Of a DNA stretch of 64,000 nucleotides, positions 44,169 through 53,359 are shown one piece after another. The stretch spans positions 1 through 64,000 of the forward strand of contig NZ_JBBMEJ010000012.1 in NCBI RefSeq assembly GCF_040096615.1, read 5' to 3'. Position 1 is the stretch's first letter. The number at the start of each line of letters is the position of its first letter. The translations under genes and the position numbers were made by a program. The notes under the pieces were generated by a model that did no database searches, was not told the DNA's origin, and saw only the letters and a list, made by a program, of their open reading frames with translations. The DNA comes from Blautia_A aquisgranensis. Its GTDB lineage: Bacteria > Bacillota > Clostridia > Lachnospirales > Lachnospiraceae.

Positions 44169-47100
44169 TTGAAAAAGAGGATAGAACAGCTTCTTAACGG
44201 AAAATTTATTTATGAACAGCCAAAGCTTCTGTTTTCGCAGGAGGACATTTCTGTCACGCTGAAGGCAGGAGACACTGCGAAGAAGGAAATATATTTCGGA
44301 ACAGACGATAATCGCAGGATCAGTGGATTTGTAACGTCATCGGACAGACGGCTGGTGCCTGGATTTGACCGCTTTTCCGGGACAACGGTACGGATGCCTT
44401 ATGGTGTGGATGCAGAGGGCATGGAGCCGGGAGAGAGTTTTGAGGGATGGCTGTACTTTACCACAAGTATCGGAGAATACCGGCTTCCATTTAAGGTGAC
44501 AGCCGGAACGGAAGAGGTAAAGAGCTCAGGGGTGAAGGTCACATCCCTGGAAGGCTTTACCCGTATTGCGAAGGGGGATATGCACGAGGCATACCGGATC
44601 TTTACAGAGAAGCATTTTCCACTGGTTCTGAAAGACCAGAGTAAGAAGATCAAGGCTCTGTATGCCGGAATGTCCCAGCAGCCGGTAACCTATCAGCACT
44701 TGGAGGAATTTCTCATAGCTGCCGGTGTCAAGGATAAGGTAACGCTTGAGCTGAACAGACAGGAAGCCAGCTTTTTTGATGTCAGGGAATCTATTCAGGA
44801 AGCACTTTACATTCACAGGAGCGGATGGGGACATTTAAGAGCAGATATCGAGATCAACGGAGATTTTCTGGAGACCGGGAAGCATGTGATCACGGAGGAT
44901 GATTTTATTGGAAGCACCTGTGAGGTGAATTATGTGATCCACCGTGAGAAACTTGGAAAAGGCAATCAGTATGGTGAGATCATTGTAAAGACACCTTATC
45001 AGGAGCTTGTCTATAAGGTTCTTGCATCCCGTGGAACAGAGAGTACCGTAAATATTGATCTTCTTGAGAAACAGTACCGGGCTGAAATGTTGAAAGAATA
45101 TCTGGACTATATCTGCGGGCATATGGATTTTCAGACCTGGACGGCCAATGCCCATGAAAGATTTAAAAGGCTGGGCGAGAGCGGGCAGCAGTATCCGGAA
45201 TACCAGCTGTTTGAAGCATATGTTCTTCACCTGGAAGGGGATGATGAGAAAGCAGGTGAGATTCTTTCCCGTTATCAGAACAAGTCCTTCCATCATAATG
45301 AACTGGAATTTGCCGGAATCTATCTTTATCTCTGTGCACAGACTGGTATCTACAGTGACAGATCCCAGGCGCTGCGTAAGATACAGAATTTCCAGATGCA
45401 GAAGGAGGACAGTTTTATCCTTCTGAAGCTGGTGTTTGAGATGGATCAGAATCTCTCTCCGTCCAGAAAGATCTTTCTGATGGAAGAACTCTTTGAGCGT
45501 GGTTGCACCAGTCCGTTTCTGTATCTGGAGGCATGGAACAGCATCTGCAGCGATATGTCCCTGCTTCACAGAATGAACCGTTTCTGGGCGCAGGTATTTC
45601 TCTTTGCGGGAAAAGAGAAGATGCTGACCGAGGAGCTTGTAATGCGCCTGACTTATCTTTCCGGTTACGAGAAGACATTTAATGAGAGCCTGTATCGTGC
45701 AATGGTCATGGGCTGTGAGGCATTTCCGACAGATGATACTGTGGAAGCAATCTGCAAATATGTTATGAAAGGAAATCCGAGAAAGCCGGAATATTTCCGT
45801 TGGTTTTCCGCAGCAGTAGACCGTGGTATCCGGATCACGAGACTTTACGAGTATTATGTGGAGACACTGGATACATCTTACAGAAGAGTCCTGCCGAAAC
45901 CGCTTCTTATGTATTTTACATACAACAATAATACATTGGGTGATGCAAAGAGAGCTTATCTTTACGCCTGCATCATTGCAGAGAAGGACAGAGATCCGCA
46001 GACTTATGAGAGTTATCATGATAATATGAAAGAATTCGCTTTCCAGAAGCTTCGGGAAGGCAGGATGAATGAGAATTATGCTGCTGTTTATCAGGAATTT
46101 ATGAAGGAGCCAGAGGACAGCGAGGAGGCGCAGGTGATCGCCTCCAGGATGTTTACCTGCCGTCTGTACACCGATGATCCGAAGGTACGCAGTGTGATCG
46201 TCCGTCACAGACAGATGAAACAGGAAGAGATCTATCCGTGTGTGCATGGAATTGCCTATCCGCGTGTTTATACAGAGGATGCAGCTATTCTTTTCCAGGA
46301 TGAAAAGCAGAGACGTTATGCGGATACGGTGGACTATAACCGCTCTCCGCTGTTTGATGACAGGGAGATGGTTTCGGCTGTACTGGATAAGGGTGCAGAT
46401 GAGCCGGGGGTGCTGCTTTATTACTGTGAGAGACAAGAGATTAGCCATGAGAATCTGGGGATTTTCCAGAAACTGGTTCTTTCTGATGCTTTTACAGAGG
46501 AGTACAAGCGCCTTGTGAGAAAAAGAATCCTGGACTACTACAGTGCACATGTGCAGGGCGAGGATCTGGATGTCTATCTGGAAATGATGGATTACAGAGA
46601 ATATGCCATGGTCGACAAGAAGACATTGCTTACGATCCTGATCCAGAGAGGCCTGTTCCCGCAGGCCATGAGCGTAGTGGAAGCCTTCGGTTTTGAAGGA
46701 GTCGATGAGCGCGCTCTCTTAAAACTTGTGAGCCGTATGATCATCCGTTGTGACGGTGCAGAGGATGAAGAACTGATCGCGCTTGCTTCTTATGTATATC
46801 GTAAGGGAATTTATGATGAGGTAATCTTACAGTATCTGATGAAGTTCCGCTTCGGACCGGTGGATGAGCTTTTTGACATCTGGAAAAGTGCGACGGGTTT
46901 TGAGATGGATACCTATAATCTGGAAGAGAGGATTCTGTCACTTCTGATGTTTACGGCAGATTACCGGGAAGAAGGCGAGGAGATCCTTAAGGCTTATATC
47001 AGCCATTCCGGAAAAGAGCGCGTGATCGGTGCATATCTCACACAGATGTCTTACGGAATGTTTGTAAAGGAGAAGCCGGAGACACCGTGCCTTAGGGAAT

Positions 47101-47708
47101 ATCTGAAATCCCTGAAAGAAAAGGAGTGGCCGGCAGGCCATATCTGCGATCTGGCACTTTTGAAGATTCTTTCTGAGGAGAAAGAACCGGATGAGGCACT
47201 GCTTAAGTTTGAAGGAGAGCTTCTGGAATCCTGCGTGAAGAAAAGCATGGTATTTGAGTTTTTCCATGAGCTGGATCAGTCGCTTTTGAGGCCATATCAG
47301 CTGGATGATAAGACCTTTGTAGAATATCATGGTTCACCGGAGGATACTGTTATTTTGTATTACTGTCTGGATACGGGACTTGGAACTGTGCCGGAATATA
47401 AGAGCGAGCCGCTCCGTAATGTCTATCAGGGGATTTTTGTGAAAACATTTACATTGTTTTACGGGGAGACACTGCGGTATTATTTCCAGGCTGAAGCAGC
47501 AGACGGAGTGCATAAAACCGAAGAAAAAGTGATCACCATGAACCAGATAGATGACAGAGCTTCCAGCAAATATCAGCTGATCAATCAGATTCTCTGTGCA
47601 CGGAAGCTGGAAAAAGAATCCGAAGTGAAGGAGAAGCTTGCACAGTATCTCCGCCAGGAACAGTACGTCAATGAAATGTTTGTCATAGAGAAGGAACCCG
47701 AAAGATGA
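44169..47708 (+). CDS. DUF5717 family large protein, function unknown
   Basis: A 1179-residue protein that I match to DUF5717. It has no signal peptide or membrane helix. Residues 1-120 are beta-rich, like an Ig or cohesin-type sandwich (ISVTLKAGDTAKKEIYFGTD, ESFEGWLYFTTSIGEYRLPF). A second beta region lies near 195-290 (GHLRADIEINGDFLETGKHV). Most of the remainder, about 300-1080, is a long helical-repeat array of TPR or similar character (TWTANAHERFKRLGESGQQY, LEGDDEKAGEILSRYQNKSF). It looks like a scaffold. TTG could start it at 44169, as TTTTGAAAAAGAGG follows a GAGGAG site. Its stop overlaps the next start by four bases. No characterised role is known to me. Confidence 0.8.
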   Translation: MKKRIEQLLNGKFIYEQPKLLFSQEDISVTLKAGDTAKKEIYFGTDDNRRISGFVTSSDRRLVPGFDRFSGTTVRMPYGVDAEGMEPGESFEGWLYFTTSIGEYRLPFKVTAGTEEVKSSGVKVTSLEGFTRIAKGDMHEAYRIFTEKHFPLVLKDQSKKIKALYAGMSQQPVTYQHLEEFLIAAGVKDKVTLELNRQEASFFDVRESIQEALYIHRSGWGHLRADIEINGDFLETGKHVITEDDFIGSTCEVNYVIHREKLGKGNQYGEIIVKTPYQELVYKVLASRGTESTVNIDLLEKQYRAEMLKEYLDYICGHMDFQTWTANAHERFKRLGESGQQYPEYQLFEAYVLHLEGDDEKAGEILSRYQNKSFHHNELEFAGIYLYLCAQTGIYSDRSQALRKIQNFQMQKEDSFILLKLVFEMDQNLSPSRKIFLMEELFERGCTSPFLYLEAWNSICSDMSLLHRMNRFWAQVFLFAGKEKMLTEELVMRLTYLSGYEKTFNESLYRAMVMGCEAFPTDDTVEAICKYVMKGNPRKPEYFRWFSAAVDRGIRITRLYEYYVETLDTSYRRVLPKPLLMYFTYNNNTLGDAKRAYLYACIIAEKDRDPQTYESYHDNMKEFAFQKLREGRMNENYAAVYQEFMKEPEDSEEAQVIASRMFTCRLYTDDPKVRSVIVRHRQMKQEEIYPCVHGIAYPRVYTEDAAILFQDEKQRRYADTVDYNRSPLFDDREMVSAVLDKGADEPGVLLYYCERQEISHENLGIFQKLVLSDAFTEEYKRLVRKRILDYYSAHVQGEDLDVYLEMMDYREYAMVDKKTLLTILIQRGLFPQAMSVVEAFGFEGVDERALLKLVSRMIIRCDGAEDEELIALASYVYRKGIYDEVILQYLMKFRFGPVDELFDIWKSATGFEMDTYNLEERILSLLMFTADYREEGEEILKAYISHSGKERVIGAYLTQMSYGMFVKEKPETPCLREYLKSLKEKEWPAGHICDLALLKILSEEKEPDEALLKFEGELLESCVKKSMVFEFFHELDQSLLRPYQLDDKTFVEYHGSPEDTVILYYCLDTGLGTVPEYKSEPLRNVYQGIFVKTFTLFYGETLRYYFQAEAADGVHKTEEKVITMNQIDDRASSKYQLINQILCARKLEKESEVKEKLAQYLRQEQYVNEMFVIEKEPER

Positions 47709-48979
47709 ATGAAATTCGTGATCTGATCATAGGAATCGATATTGGAAAAGAATATACACAGATCTGTTATTACGACAGAAAAGCAGAGGAAGCCCGCTCT
47801 CTTTCCATGAAAGTGGGAAGCAGCCAGTATGAGGCACCGGGCTGTATCTGCTACCGTACCGGACAGGATGATTACTGTGTCGGACTGGAGGCGGAATATT
47901 TTGCCAGGGAAAAAGGCGGGATCATGATAGGAAATATCTATGATATCTGTTGCAAGGAAGAGAAAATGCAGGTAGCAGGCGAAGAAAAAACTCCGGAAGA
48001 GCTGATGGCACATTATCTGCGAGAAATCCTGAAATTTCTGGGAATTCAGGATATTATAAAAAATACAAAATGCTTATGTATTACATCTCCGGGTCTCACA
48101 GGAACACAGGTGAGAAATTACCAGAAAGCCTGTGAATTGGCTGGTTTTTCAAAAGAAAAATATATGCTTATGGATTACGGCGAGAGTTTTTACTATTATG
48201 CGCTCGGTCAGAAAAGAGAAACATGGAACCGAAGCGTGGGATGGTATGCTTTTGCCAACGATAAGGTAACTTTCCGCAAGCTGACGATCAACGGATCAGC
48301 CAGACCTGTTCTTGTAAAAATGGAAGATCCGGTTAGTACAGAGCTGGCACCGGAGGATGAGATCCGTGATGTGGAGTTTTACCGTTTTGTAAATAAGACA
48401 CTGGGAAAAGAGCTCTTTTCCAGTGTGCAGATTACAGGAGAGGGCTTTGACCAGAAGTGGGCACAGCAGTCGGTGAAGCTCCTCTGCCATCAGGGACGCA
48501 AGGTGTTCTACGGCAACAACCTTTTTGCAAAAGGAGCCTGCATAGCGGGAAAAGACCGCCTGGAAGATAAGAAACTCAAGGGCTATCGTTTCTTAAGCGA
48601 TTCACTGGTGACTACAGATGTGGGAATGGATATGCGTGTAATGGGCTCACCGGCATATTATCCTCTGATCGAGGGTGGATATAACTGGTATGAATGTGGA
48701 GCGCACTGCGAACTGATCCTGGATGACACCAGTGAGCTTGTATTTGTTGTGGGTATTCCCGGAGAATCTGAGAAAAAACGTGTGGCTATGGCATTGGAAG
48801 GGCTGCCTGAGAGACCAAATCGAACTACAAGGCTGTCCCTGGAGCTTAAATATGTGTCATCTGAAGACTGTGAGATCACAGTGAAGGATCTTGGATTCGG
48901 GGAAATGTATCCTTCCAGCGGAAAGATCTGGAAGGAGCTGGTACGTTGGGATGAGACAGAAGAAAGGAAACAGGCATGA
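47705..48979 (+). CDS. DUF5716 family protein with actin/HSP70-like fold
   Basis: A 424-residue protein. LIIGIDIGKEYTQICYY at residues 7-23 is a phosphate-1 loop of the actin/Hsp70/sugar-kinase ATPase superfamily. A second glycine-rich block, SLVTTDVGMDMRV, lies where an adenosine or phosphate-2 motif might be, and TKCLCITSPGLTGTQVRNYQ resembles the connecting region of Hsp70-like proteins. It probably binds ATP. The start overlaps the DUF5717 stop (ATGA) and its stop overlaps the next start in the same way, so the three products are likely made in fixed ratio and may form a complex. Confidence 0.82.
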   Translation: MNEIRDLIIGIDIGKEYTQICYYDRKAEEARSLSMKVGSSQYEAPGCICYRTGQDDYCVGLEAEYFAREKGGIMIGNIYDICCKEEKMQVAGEEKTPEELMAHYLREILKFLGIQDIIKNTKCLCITSPGLTGTQVRNYQKACELAGFSKEKYMLMDYGESFYYYALGQKRETWNRSVGWYAFANDKVTFRKLTINGSARPVLVKMEDPVSTELAPEDEIRDVEFYRFVNKTLGKELFSSVQITGEGFDQKWAQQSVKLLCHQGRKVFYGNNLFAKGACIAGKDRLEDKKLKGYRFLSDSLVTTDVGMDMRVMGSPAYYPLIEGGYNWYECGAHCELILDDTSELVFVVGIPGESEKKRVAMALEGLPERPNRTTRLSLELKYVSSEDCEITVKDLGFGEMYPSSGKIWKELVRWDETEERKQA

Positions 48980-49758
48980 GCGGATATATTTTATGTCAGG
49001 TAAAAAAAGCAGAGAAGCCTTTTTACATTGAGAATATCAGCACCAATATCTATTCCATAGAAGAGCTCTGCTATTATCTTTATAACAATCTGTATCTTAT
49101 AGACAGCTCTCTGATCAACCGGAAGCTGTGTACATGGCTTGAGGATGAGCTGGAGCTTCCGAAACTTGCAGCGAAGCTTCGTCCGTATATCGGAAAGGAT
49201 GCAGGACTTGAGGAGATATTGTATCCTGTTTTTAAAGAGATCAATTATCTTGCCTATGAGGAACTTAAGAGTCTGAATGGAAGAATTGAAACACGGAACA
49301 GTGAATCAGAAGATATCCGCGAAAAGCGAAAAGGAGATGCGCTTATGGAGAACCGGATGTACGTCGGGGCTATCCGTGTTTACCAGAAGCTTATTGATAA
49401 AGGCGACGCTGCAGAGTTTACGGATGAGATGAGGGAGAGGATTTTTCATAATCAGGGCTGTGCATACAGCTACCTGTTCCAGATGGATAAGGCTCTGGAC
49501 TGTTTCTGGAATGCATGGCAGGAGAGAAAATCCGAAGAGGCACTTAAGGTATATCTTCTGGCGTATCGAAGTGTACACAGCCAGGAAGACTTTGAAAAGA
49601 CAGAGGATGAGTTGAAAGTAGAAGAATCCATAAGAAAAGAGATATCCGGAATTCTGGATAAGTTTATCAGCCTCCCGGAGAAGCAGGTTGCTTCCGGGGA
49701 GACAGACAGATTCCTGGAAAAGCTCACAAGAGAATATCACAGAAGTACAGGCTCTTGA
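48976..49758 (+). CDS. Helical-repeat (TPR-like) protein of the DUF5717/5716 trio
   Basis: A 260-residue protein starting MSGYILCQVKKAEKPFYIEN. Residues 1-100 are a conserved-looking domain I cannot name (SIEELCYYLYNNLYLIDSSL, LELPKLAAKLRPYIGKDAGL). Residues about 105-190 form TPR-like helix pairs (KRKGDALMENRMYVGAIRVY, IFHNQGCAYSYLFQMDKALD). There is no membrane segment. Translationally coupled to the DUF5716 gene. It is probably the adaptor of the trio, which is inference. Confidence 0.72.
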   Translation: MSGYILCQVKKAEKPFYIENISTNIYSIEELCYYLYNNLYLIDSSLINRKLCTWLEDELELPKLAAKLRPYIGKDAGLEEILYPVFKEINYLAYEELKSLNGRIETRNSESEDIREKRKGDALMENRMYVGAIRVYQKLIDKGDAAEFTDEMRERIFHNQGCAYSYLFQMDKALDCFWNAWQERKSEEALKVYLLAYRSVHSQEDFEKTEDELKVEESIRKEISGILDKFISLPEKQVASGETDRFLEKLTREYHRSTGS

Positions 49759-51198
49759 TCAGAGCCGTTCAAGAAGTTCGAGCAGAATCTGTCGGGCTTC
49801 TTTTTTTGTGTAGATCGCATCTTCCTCGGAGAGAGAGCATAAGTAATCATCCAGTGCCTGGCCGATACTGGTTTCCTTGAGATAGATGCAGATAAAGGTG
49901 CCTTTTTCTGAGAGAAAACAGAGAAAGACAGAATAATCCGAAAGGACTTCAAGATGGATGCCGGTTTCCGGAAGAAGCGTATGCTTCAGGATCTTGCATT
50001 TGCCATAGCCCATGTCGGTATCCAGAAGATGCTGGATAGCTTTTTTACGGATGTCTTGCGGAAGAGGTGTCTGATGGTAGGAATACGGCCCGTCAAAAAG
50101 ACCGGTCTCAGCAAATTTCCGGATTCCGCTTACCGTAAAATAATTGCAGGAAACTTCGTTTGCGGTAAAAGTAAACTGGGGCTGTTTCAAAACAGCAGCC
50201 AGCTGAGAATAAACAGGACTGGAAAGATCAATATCACGGTTTTCAAATAAGGCATGGATAAATTCCGGTCCGTAAGACATCAGAGCCAGACAGGGATGGG
50301 ATTCCAGTGCAAAGTTCGTAGTGGCTTCGGCTTGAAAAATAGAGCTGAAAATATCCAGAATCTGATCCGGGGAATCGGACTGCTGGAAAAAGCACCGGGA
50401 ATTCTTCAGAATGCGTTGAAATTCCTGTGTATAGGCACGGATGACTTCCGGATTTTCTGTAAAGATAAAGGTTGTCATATCTGAGGATAGAAGCAGAACC
50501 TGTTTCTCTGTGATAAAGAAAAAAGGATAGAGCTCATAACTTCGGTCTTCGTGTCCGGACTGCGTATAATAATAGTAAGGACGGTAATTAAAAAATCCGG
50601 ACAGGATAGGCAGGATCGTGCAGAGGAAAGTTTCCAGGTTCCGATTATAGTCCGGGGAAGCCTTCGGGTTCGGATGAAGTGGAAGAATCTGGATTACAGG
50701 TGGCAGTTTGCCGTACTGTGGGTAAAGATGAGCAAAGGTCTGTGCAAGAAGGCGGCAGTCTGCCGGAATATTGGTGCAGATACACTCATTGGAACCGGAA
50801 TGCAGAATATCTTCAAAAAGACTGAGAACCTTTTTTTCCACATCAAGAGAAAATTCGCCTCTGTAAAAAGGAAGGCCCGGGAGCCTGTGAAATGCGCTGG
50901 GTAAAAAAGCCTGCTGTGAGCTGATCACCCTGAGTAGTTCTTCGATATATTTACGGTTGTAGTAAACTTCTTTGCCTATTTTTTCAATCTTATAGAGCTC
51001 CATAAGCTCCTGTCGTTGCGAGGGATTGATCCGAATCGAATCGCAGAACTGACGGACAAAATCAGTGCCTGGCAGACGCTTGCCTGTGATCATGCGCTGT
51101 AGGGAGGTGCGGTCAAGCCCGGACGAAGCAGCCAGTTGATAGACAGTCTCTCCTGTGAGCTTCAGATATTCCCGGCATTTGCAACTGAAATCAGACAT
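49759..51198 (-). CDS. Large XRE-family HTH regulator
   Basis: A 479-residue cytosolic protein. The N-terminal Cro/C1 HTH occupies residues 5-65: ETVYQLAASSGLDRTSLQRM and ITGKRLPGTDFVRQFCDSIR. The remaining 400 residues are a large domain I do not recognise, lacking TPR periodicity and membrane helices; an internal patch reads ECICTNIPADCRLLAQTFAH. I chose ATG 51198 because AAAGGAG sits before it; a longer frame to 51306 begins without a site. It is convergent with the TPR gene and divergent from the LytTR regulator, which it may control. Confidence 0.8.
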   Translation of the reverse strand: MSDFSCKCREYLKLTGETVYQLAASSGLDRTSLQRMITGKRLPGTDFVRQFCDSIRINPSQRQELMELYKIEKIGKEVYYNRKYIEELLRVISSQQAFLPSAFHRLPGLPFYRGEFSLDVEKKVLSLFEDILHSGSNECICTNIPADCRLLAQTFAHLYPQYGKLPPVIQILPLHPNPKASPDYNRNLETFLCTILPILSGFFNYRPYYYYTQSGHEDRSYELYPFFFITEKQVLLLSSDMTTFIFTENPEVIRAYTQEFQRILKNSRCFFQQSDSPDQILDIFSSIFQAEATTNFALESHPCLALMSYGPEFIHALFENRDIDLSSPVYSQLAAVLKQPQFTFTANEVSCNYFTVSGIRKFAETGLFDGPYSYHQTPLPQDIRKKAIQHLLDTDMGYGKCKILKHTLLPETGIHLEVLSDYSVFLCFLSEKGTFICIYLKETSIGQALDDYLCSLSEEDAIYTKKEARQILLELLERL

Positions 51199-51399
51199 TG
51201 TTTTTTCTCCTTTTGGTATGTAATGAGGCTTTTGGTAATAGATAGTGGCATTATTATACAAAAATAGCACAGGATTTGCAATGAGTTGTAAAAAAACAAG
51301 GCACAATTAGGAGCACATATTGCAGAAGGATTTTTCGGAAAATAAAATAAGCGTATAAGATTTTTCGACGGTGAAAGATAGAAGAAAGGACAGCACGGT

Positions 51400-52122
51400 A
51401 TGGCAGTGATAACGATTGCAATATGTGATGAAGTACGAAAAGACGCACAGAAACTTTTCGGGCAGCTTTCCGATTTGGTTCCGGATGCGGATATTATTAT
51501 GTACCGGAGCAGAGAGAGCTTCCTTCAGAGCTTTGAAAACAGCCATAAACAATGTGATCTTCTGTTTATGGGGCTGGATGGCGAAAAGGGCGAAAGTCTG
51601 GAGACAGTGCGCGGTATACGTCTGCGTGGAAATTATATGCCGGTTGTGCTGCTGGCTGAGAATGATCACTTTTATAAAGAGGCTTTTGAAGTGTTTTCAT
51701 TTAATTATCTGATCAAGCCGGTGGAGACCGGAGAACTGGAGCATGTACTGAAGCCGGTGCTGGAAACCTGTGAACGAAAAGGCGGAAAAGCTCTGCATTT
51801 TCATTACAGAACGCAGGTTTATACACTACAGCACAGTCATCTGGCTTACATATCCAGCAATCTTCATAATGTGAGTTTTCATATGATAGATGGCAGTATT
51901 ATAAGCTGCCGCGCCAGGCTTGCAGATTTTTCGGGGCAGCTGAATGACAGCACCTTTTTGCGCTGTCACCAGAGCTTCTGCGTCAATCTTGAAAAAGTCA
52001 CCTCCCTTCAGAAAAACAGTTTTATAATCGGTAAGGCGGAAATTCCCATTTCCAGATCCTATCTTAAAGAATCCCGGGAAAAATATAAAGATTATCTGGC
52101 ACAGCAGAAGGTTTGCTCTTGA
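51400..52122 (+). CDS. LytTR-family regulator with degenerate receiver domain
   Basis: A 240-residue protein with an N-terminal receiver-like domain (1-125) and a C-terminal LytTR DNA-binding domain (about 135-235; LHFHYRTQVYTLQHSHLAYI, LRCHQSFCVNLEKVTSL). The acidic pair (AICDEVRKDA) and the conserved lysine (LIKPVE) remain. The phosphoacceptor position reads LLFMGLDGEKG where a receiver has LFLDxxMPG, so the aspartate is replaced by glycine. It probably works without phosphorylation. No histidine kinase is adjacent. Its targets may include the amino-acid importer just downstream. Confidence 0.85.
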   Translation: MAVITIAICDEVRKDAQKLFGQLSDLVPDADIIMYRSRESFLQSFENSHKQCDLLFMGLDGEKGESLETVRGIRLRGNYMPVVLLAENDHFYKEAFEVFSFNYLIKPVETGELEHVLKPVLETCERKGGKALHFHYRTQVYTLQHSHLAYISSNLHNVSFHMIDGSIISCRARLADFSGQLNDSTFLRCHQSFCVNLEKVTSLQKNSFIIGKAEIPISRSYLKESREKYKDYLAQQKVCS

Positions 52123-52150
52123 CAGGTCCTTTTTGGTATGTTACTATAAC
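52119..52150 (+). promoter_or_regulatory. Candidate promoter of the amino-acid ABC operon
   Basis: -35 TTGACA at 52119-52124, overlapping the stop of the LytTR gene, with TACTAT at 52142-52147 (17-base spacing) or TATAAC at 52145-52150. A CACGT/ACGTG inverted pair lies just downstream, around 52160-52182. Confidence 0.55.
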
Positions 52151-52214
52151 CGTACACTTTCACGTAGTAGAGTGACCACGTGATAAAGGAATAACAGAAA
52201 AAAGGAGATCAACC

Positions 52215-53105
52215 ATGAAGAAGAGAACAGTTGCAGTAGTGATGGCGGCAGCGATGACAATAGGAATGATGGTAACAGGAGTCAGTGTACAGGCAGGTGT
52301 CGAAGATAAGACCCTGATCGTCGGATTTGATGCAGAGTATCCGCCATTTGGTTATAAAGATGATAACGGAGATTATGTAGGATTTGACCTTGACCTTGCA
52401 CAGGAAGTATGTGATAATCTTGGTTGGGAGCTTGTTAAGAAACCGATCAACTGGGATTCCAAGGATATGGAGCTGAATTCCGGAACAATCGACTGTATCT
52501 GGAATGGTTTTACCATCAACGGACGTGAGGATGACTATACATGGAGTGATCCTTACATCAACAACGAGCAGGTGATCGTGGTTGCCAAGGATTCCGGAAT
52601 TGAGAAGCTTGCGGATCTTAAGGGTAAGAATGTTGTTGTGCAGGCGGCATCTGCAGCGCTGGATGCTCTGAACAGTGATGACAACAAGGAGCTGAAGGAG
52701 AGCTTTGGATCTCTTACAGAGAATCCGGATTATAATACTGCATTTATGAACATTGATTCCGGTGCGGCAGATGCAGTTGCAGTTGACATCGGTGTTGCCA
52801 ATTACCAGCTTTCTCAGAGAGGCAAGGATAAATATGTGATCCTTGATGAGCCAATCCAGAATGAGCAGTATGGTATTGGATTCAAGAAGGGTAACGATGA
52901 GCTTAAAGACCTTGTATGGGCTGAGGTTGAGAAGCTTGATGAGTCCGGTGAGGTTGATAAGCTTGCGGATAAATATGAGCTGGACAAGACCATGCTCTGC
53001 ATCAGCGACGATGCGGACGAAGCAGAGGACTCTGATTCCGAGGAAGCAGACGAGAAAGACAGCGATGACAGTGCAGATAAGGATACAGAAGCTGAATCTA
53101 AATAA
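52215..53105 (+). CDS. Amino-acid ABC transporter substrate-binding protein (SBP3)
   Basis: A 296-residue family-3 binding protein. The signal peptide covers about residues 1-30 (KKRTVAVVMAAAMTIGMMVT, ending VQAGVED) and has no lipobox cysteine. The mature domain shows LIVGFDAEYPPFGYKDDNGD, GFDLDLAQEV and DCIWNGFTING, as in polar amino-acid binders. The last 35 residues are an unusual acidic tail of Asp, Glu and Ser. How the protein stays at the cell surface is unclear. It is the first gene of an operon with a permease and ATPase. The substrate is probably a polar amino acid or cystine. Confidence 0.92.
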   Translation: MKKRTVAVVMAAAMTIGMMVTGVSVQAGVEDKTLIVGFDAEYPPFGYKDDNGDYVGFDLDLAQEVCDNLGWELVKKPINWDSKDMELNSGTIDCIWNGFTINGREDDYTWSDPYINNEQVIVVAKDSGIEKLADLKGKNVVVQAASAALDALNSDDNKELKESFGSLTENPDYNTAFMNIDSGAADAVAVDIGVANYQLSQRGKDKYVILDEPIQNEQYGIGFKKGNDELKDLVWAEVEKLDESGEVDKLADKYELDKTMLCISDDADEAEDSDSEEADEKDSDDSADKDTEAESK

Positions 53106-53359
53106 GTTAACCGGATCAGACCGTGAAAGCGGATTGAGGATATCCGCTTAAAACAACAGATCAGCAGAGATGATAATTTTGCGGATCAAGGAATAGACAG
53201 AAACGAAAACATAGTGGAAACAGCTTTCCACATGAAAAAAGGAAATGAGGGTGTTTCGGCACGAATGTGTTGCCGGGCACGCTCATTTCCTGTTGTTTAC
53301 AGGAATTACAGATTTCAGTCCGATTTATAGGACTGAAATCGAGAACCAGGAGGAAAAAA
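53106..53359 (+). other. Structured intergenic RNA region between binding protein and permease
   Basis: A 254-base gap with several inverted repeats. They are the dispersed repeat copy 3 near 53122-53150, GTGGAAA/TTTCCAC around 53213-53232, GGAAATGAG/CTCATTTCC around 53240-53290, and a perfect eleven-base-pair stem GATTTCAGTCC/GGACTGAAATC at 53311-53340. The last ends ten bases before the permease ribosome binding site. No thymine tracts follow, so these look like mRNA stabilising or translation-control structures, not terminators. Confidence 0.6.
53122..53150 (+). repeat. Dispersed hairpin repeat, copy 3 (diverged)
   Basis: GTGAAAGCGGATTGAGGATA followed by TCCGCTT. It shares the arm pair AAGCGGAT / ATCCGCTT with copies 1 and 2 but differs in the loop and lacks the trailing TTGAC. 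Confidence 0.5.

Noticed and set aside
44835..46550. 571-codon open frame antisense to the DUF5717 gene
   Set aside because: The plus-strand frame has a promoter, ribosome binding site and coupled neighbours; the antisense frame has none.
53213..53232. Riboswitch for an amino acid between binding protein and permease
   Set aside because: The stems do not match any aptamer I can recognise (glycine, lysine, SAM, glutamine); kept only as a structured region of unknown role.
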